From positions 1 to 23,213 of the IMG/VR virus record IMGVR_UViG_3300013132_000271: DNA of 23,213 bases. One strand, given 5' to 3'. Positions 20,318 through 23,213 of this stretch are shown here, one piece after another. The stretch's first letter is position 1; every line of letters starts with the position of its first letter. The notes below the pieces were generated by a model that was given only the letters and a program-made list of their open reading frames with translations, searched no databases and had not been told where the DNA came from. The stretch is from a virus. The position numbers and the translations under genes were made by a program.

Positions 20318-20577
20318 TGAGTGATGAAAAGACAAGAGAAAAGCATTCACGTAGATTGCAACAAGATGGAGCAGCAATCAAACGTCAAGTGAGAATAGCC
20401 AAGGTGCATCTTACCCCCGAGACATACACACAGGAACCTCATAGATTTAATAAGCATCATGCTTTAAATTGCGGGAATCCTAGGTGTGTCATGTGCGCCA
20501 ATCCTAGGCGTACATTTGGTGATAAGACGATTCAAGAAAAACGATTTGACCAATCAAAACTATGGAGTGAAGAGTGA
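20317..20577 (+). CDS. conserved small phage protein with CGNPxCxxC motif, 86 aa
   Basis: The ATG at 20317 overlaps the primase stop (TAATG); the longer frame from 20266 lies inside the primase gene and is rejected. The C-terminal half has HALNCGNPRCVMCANPRR (C49, C54, C57), followed by TFGDKTIQEKRFDQSKLW. This signature recurs in many phage genomes as a small protein of unknown function; the Cys residues probably bind a metal. The N-terminal half is basic (REKHSRRLQQDGAAIKRQVR) and could bind nucleic acid. Its TGA overlaps the GTG start of thyX. Confidence 0.8.
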   Translation: MSDEKTREKHSRRLQQDGAAIKRQVRIAKVHLTPETYTQEPHRFNKHHALNCGNPRCVMCANPRRTFGDKTIQEKRFDQSKLWSEE

Positions 20578-21257
20578 AAGTAAAGTTAATTAGTTATTCT
20601 AAACCTTCAACGGATATCATGAAGGAGGGTCTCTACGATGTTCAAGAACTCATTGCGTATTGTGCCCGTGTGTCCAATCCCTCAAACCAGTTTAACACCG
20701 AAACGTCTGAGAAACTTATTCGTTACCTCATCAAGCACAAACACTGGTCTCCCCTCGAAATGGTTTCTGTCTGCCTCGAGGTTGAAACTACCCGAGATAT
20801 TGCAAGACAGCTATTGCGCCATAGAAGTTTTAGCTTTCAGGAATTCAGTCAAAGGTATGCGGATCCTACCCAAGACTTGGCGTTCGTTGTACGAGAAGCA
20901 AGAAAGCAGGACGCCAAAAATCGACAAAATAGTTTAGAGTTTAATTTGCGTGACGATAAGGAAAGGGTTATAGCATATCAATGGGAGCAGATGCAAAACA
21001 GAGTCATTGTTGAAGCAAAGAACGCTTATGAGTGGGCAATCAGAAAAGGTATTGCAAAGGAAGTTGCACGAGCGGTTCTGCCTGAAGGAAACACTGTATC
21101 ACGCTTGTACGTGAATGGGACATTGAGGTCCTGGGTTCATTACATTGAACTGCGAAGCGGGAATGGTACTCAGAAGGAGCACGTTGAACTTGCAAGAGAA
21201 TGCGCTCGTGTAATTACATTATGTTTTCCTATGGCTAAAGAATTCGTTCAGGAGTAA
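20574..21257 (+). CDS. thyX: Flavin-dependent thymidylate synthase ThyX
   Basis: Methylates dUMP to dTMP using methylenetetrahydrofolate, FAD and NADPH. The ThyX signature is RHRSFSFQEFSQRY (82-95). HKHWSPLEMV (55-64) upstream is also typical, and the C-terminal RSWVHYIELR and AQKEHVE-type region (GTQKEHVELARE) carries the conserved substrate-side residues. At 227 aa it is full length. The start is GTG at 20574, sharing GTGA with the upstream stop. With the MazG-like enzyme and ribonucleotide reductase that follow, it forms a dNTP supply cluster. T4 uses the unrelated Td enzyme instead. Confidence 0.95.
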   Translation: MKVKLISYSKPSTDIMKEGLYDVQELIAYCARVSNPSNQFNTETSEKLIRYLIKHKHWSPLEMVSVCLEVETTRDIARQLLRHRSFSFQEFSQRYADPTQDLAFVVREARKQDAKNRQNSLEFNLRDDKERVIAYQWEQMQNRVIVEAKNAYEWAIRKGIAKEVARAVLPEGNTVSRLYVNGTLRSWVHYIELRSGNGTQKEHVELARECARVITLCFPMAKEFVQE

Positions 21258-21259
21258 TC

Positions 21260-21631
21260 ATGGACACAAGAAATGATGTTGCAGATTTTATGAAAGCGGG
21301 CGAGCAATCCGTTCGAGATGAATTGCATCATTTTGATCAGCAAGCTGCAATGTATATGGATTTAGTGAAAGAAGAGTTTTATGAATTGGCGGAGGCAGTT
21401 AGAAATTTTGATATCGTTGAAACTGCAGATGCTTGTGCTGATTTGATCTGGGTGATAGAAGGTATGTGCCATACATTGGGTATTCCTTTGCAGAAAGTGT
21501 GGGATGAGGTTGCACGGTCAAACTCCTCTAAAACTGTTGACGGAAAGCTGATCAAACGCACTGATGGCAAGGTGTTGAAACCTGATACATATTCACCCCC
21601 CGATATAAAAACTGTATTAGGTCTCAACTAA
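21260..21631 (+). CDS. MazG-like nucleotide pyrophosphohydrolase, 123 aa
   Basis: An all-alpha NTP pyrophosphatase-type protein: EEFYEL (38-43) gives the EExxE metal motif and ETADACADL (54-62) gives the second ExxD...D helix. Such enzymes hydrolyse (d)NTPs to monophosphates, removing damaged or unwanted nucleotides; some phage MazG proteins affect host alarmone levels. The C-terminal SSKTVDGKLIKRTDGKVLK and PDTYSPPDI segment is typical of the phage subfamily related to PRA-PH (PF01503). The ATG follows CAGGAG, two bases after the thyX stop. Substrate cannot be told from sequence. Confidence 0.88.
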   Translation: MDTRNDVADFMKAGEQSVRDELHHFDQQAAMYMDLVKEEFYELAEAVRNFDIVETADACADLIWVIEGMCHTLGIPLQKVWDEVARSNSSKTVDGKLIKRTDGKVLKPDTYSPPDIKTVLGLN

Positions 21632-21652
21632 TAACAACAATAGGAAAGTTTT

Positions 21653-23213
21653 ATGGCAAAAGATGTTTTGCACGGCATTGTTTTAGACTATTCAAGGGAC
21701 TCCCTTTTTGACGAACTAGGATTAAAACGATTAAAAGAAAGTTACATGAGGGAAGATGAAAATTCTCCGCAAGAAAGATTCGCATTCGTCAGCGCACAGT
21801 TTGGATCGACCCCCGAACACGCGCAGAGACTATATGACTACTCTAGTAAACATTGGCTCTCCTATTCTACTCCTATTCTCAGTTTTGGGCGTAGTAGTCG
21901 TGGCTTGCCTATTTCATGTTTTTTGCCCTATTTGGATGACAGTGCGGAGGGTCTGGTCAATTGTCTCGCGGAAGTAAATTGGCTATCAATGTTGGGGGGT
22001 GGAATTGGTATTGGTGTTGGAATTCGTTCTGCTGACGATAAGTCTACTGGTATTATGCCTCACCTTCGCACCTATGATGCTAGTTCTCTGGCTTATAGAC
22101 AAGGTAGGACTCGTAGGGGTAGTTATGCTGCATATCTTGATATCAGCCATCCTGATATTCTTATTTTTCTAGAAATGAGAAAAGCGACCGGTGATCCAAA
22201 CATGCGCGCTTTGAATCTTCATCATGGTATCAATATTACGGATGACTTCATGCAGTTGATTGAAAAGTGTATGCTTGATCCTCATGCCGACGACACCTGG
22301 GAACTCAAAGACCCACATAATGGCGTAGTTCGCGATAAAGTTTCTGCTAAAGAACTTTGGCAGCGCATTCTCGAGATGCGTATGCATACGGGCGAACCGT
22401 ACCTGCACTTCATTGACACCAGCAATCGTGAGATGCCTGCATTCCAAAAGAGAGTAGGACTTTCTATCAAGCAGTCGAATCTATGTAGTGAGATCATTCT
22501 TCCTACAGATAAAGATCGAACTGCTGTTTGCTGCTTGTCATCTGTGAACCTAGAATACTATGATGAATGGAAAAACAACAAACTTTTCCTTCGCGACATT
22601 GCAGAAATGCTAGACAATGTGTTACAATACTTCATTGATCATGCCCCAAAGACAGTTTCAAGGGCAATTTTTAGCGCACAAAGAGAAAGAAGCATTGGAG
22701 TGGGAGCTCTGGGATTTCATGCTTTGTTACAAAAAAACAATATCCCGTGGGAATCGCCTCTTGCAATCGGGAAGAACAGAACAATTTTTAACCATATCAA
22801 AACTGAACTAGATAAGGCAAACTATGACTTGGGTGAAAAACGGGGTGAAGCTCCTGATGCCGAAGGAACCGGACGTAGGTTCAGTCATATGATGGCTATC
22901 GCTCCTAACGCTTCTTCTAGTATTATCATGGGTAACACAAGCCCTTCCATCGAGCCTTATCGCGCTAATGCTTATCGTCAAGATACTCTTTCAGGTGCTT
23001 ATCTTAATAAGAATAAGCATTTAGATCAACTCATCAAGGAGAAATGTGATGCTGACAAGCGATTGGATTATCAAGAAGTCTGGTCAAGTATTATTGCAAA
23101 CGATGGATCAGTACAGCACCTTGACTTTTTATCTGACTGGGAAAAGGACGTATACAAGACGGCTATGGAGATTGACCAGCGATGGGTTGTGGAGCACGCA
23201 AGTCACCGACAAA
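21653..23213 (+). CDS. nrdA: Ribonucleotide reductase large subunit, class I-like (3' truncated by window)
   Basis: The frame is open from ATG 21653 to the window end (520 codons) with no stop. It reduces ribonucleotides to deoxyribonucleotides with a radical-generating small subunit. SNLCSEI (275-281) carries the active-site N276, C278 and E280, matching E. coli N437, C439 and E441. PISC (86-89) gives the first redox Cys and AVCCLSSVNL (291-300) the partner, C293. The protein starts almost directly in the catalytic barrel, so the usual N-terminal ATP-cone is absent, which suggests loss of dATP inhibition as in some phage enzymes. An AGGAAAG ribosome site precedes the ATG. The C-terminal CxxC tail, if present, lies outside. 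Confidence 0.93.
   Translation, partial: MAKDVLHGIVLDYSRDSLFDELGLKRLKESYMREDENSPQERFAFVSAQFGSTPEHAQRLYDYSSKHWLSYSTPILSFGRSSRGLPISCFLPYLDDSAEGLVNCLAEVNWLSMLGGGIGIGVGIRSADDKSTGIMPHLRTYDASSLAYRQGRTRRGSYAAYLDISHPDILIFLEMRKATGDPNMRALNLHHGINITDDFMQLIEKCMLDPHADDTWELKDPHNGVVRDKVSAKELWQRILEMRMHTGEPYLHFIDTSNREMPAFQKRVGLSIKQSNLCSEIILPTDKDRTAVCCLSSVNLEYYDEWKNNKLFLRDIAEMLDNVLQYFIDHAPKTVSRAIFSAQRERSIGVGALGFHALLQKNNIPWESPLAIGKNRTIFNHIKTELDKANYDLGEKRGEAPDAEGTGRRFSHMMAIAPNASSSIIMGNTSPSIEPYRANAYRQDTLSGAYLNKNKHLDQLIKEKCDADKRLDYQEVWSSIIANDGSVQHLDFLSDWEKDVYKTAMEIDQRWVVEHASHRQ

Noticed and set aside
1-23213. CRISPR arrays, insertion sequences, integrase or homing endonuclease genes
   Set aside because: No regularly spaced repeats, no transposase, integrase or HNH/GIY-YIG motifs were seen in the translated frames.

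Overview
The window reads as part of a T4-like (tailed, contractile-tail type) bacteriophage genome, probably environmental. The reasons are an 827-aa family B DNA polymerase followed at once by a UvsX-type recombinase and a gp41-type helicase, a gp61-type primase further on, T4-type late promoter words (TATAAATA / ATAAATA) before late genes, and phage nucleotide-metabolism genes (ThyX, a MazG-like pyrophosphohydrolase, ribonucleotide reductase). Every gene is on the + strand, most are packed with short overlaps and most have clear Shine-Dalgarno sequences. The host is bacterial (near-consensus sigma70 promoters, tRNAs with encoded CCA) but cannot be named from the sequence.

Layout. 1-1612: small accessory genes, mostly of unknown function. 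1622-1827: a perfect-consensus sigma70 promoter and two tRNA genes. 1842-7035: replication and recombination core (gene 43, uvsX, a small unknown gene, gene 41). 7040-10032: accessory island of small genes, several with their own sigma70-type promoter; two of these promoters share an exact 34-bp -10/leader sequence. 10044-10082: a strong intrinsic terminator followed directly by a T4-type late promoter. 10105-19245: a block of probable late genes. Several have an N-terminal or internal segment of the form F/L-x-x-(Y/F/W)-(L/M)-x-E-(A/N/D), which resembles the T4 capsid-targeting sequence. They include a possible nuclease-fold protein, a ligase-like nucleotidyltransferase, a HIGH-type nucleotidyltransferase fused to a second protein, a Dps-like ferritin, and mosaic proteins with short recurring modules, one of which carries three GVAEG-type repeats. 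19246-23213: back to replication and nucleotide metabolism (gene 61 primase, a small conserved protein, thyX, a mazG-like gene, and nrdA running off the end).

How the genes work together. Polymerase, recombinase, helicase and primase form most of a T4-type replisome; clamp, clamp loader and gp46/47 are not in the window. ThyX, the MazG-like enzyme and ribonucleotide reductase would supply and clean the dNTP pool. The late block may encode capsid, fibre and, speculatively, capsid-internal proteins delivered with the DNA. The most interesting points are the shared capsid-targeting-like segments on enzyme-like proteins, the GVAEG repeats, an uncharacterised ligase-like protein, the duplicated promoter-leader, and a palindrome linking the gene 61 promoter to its start codon.
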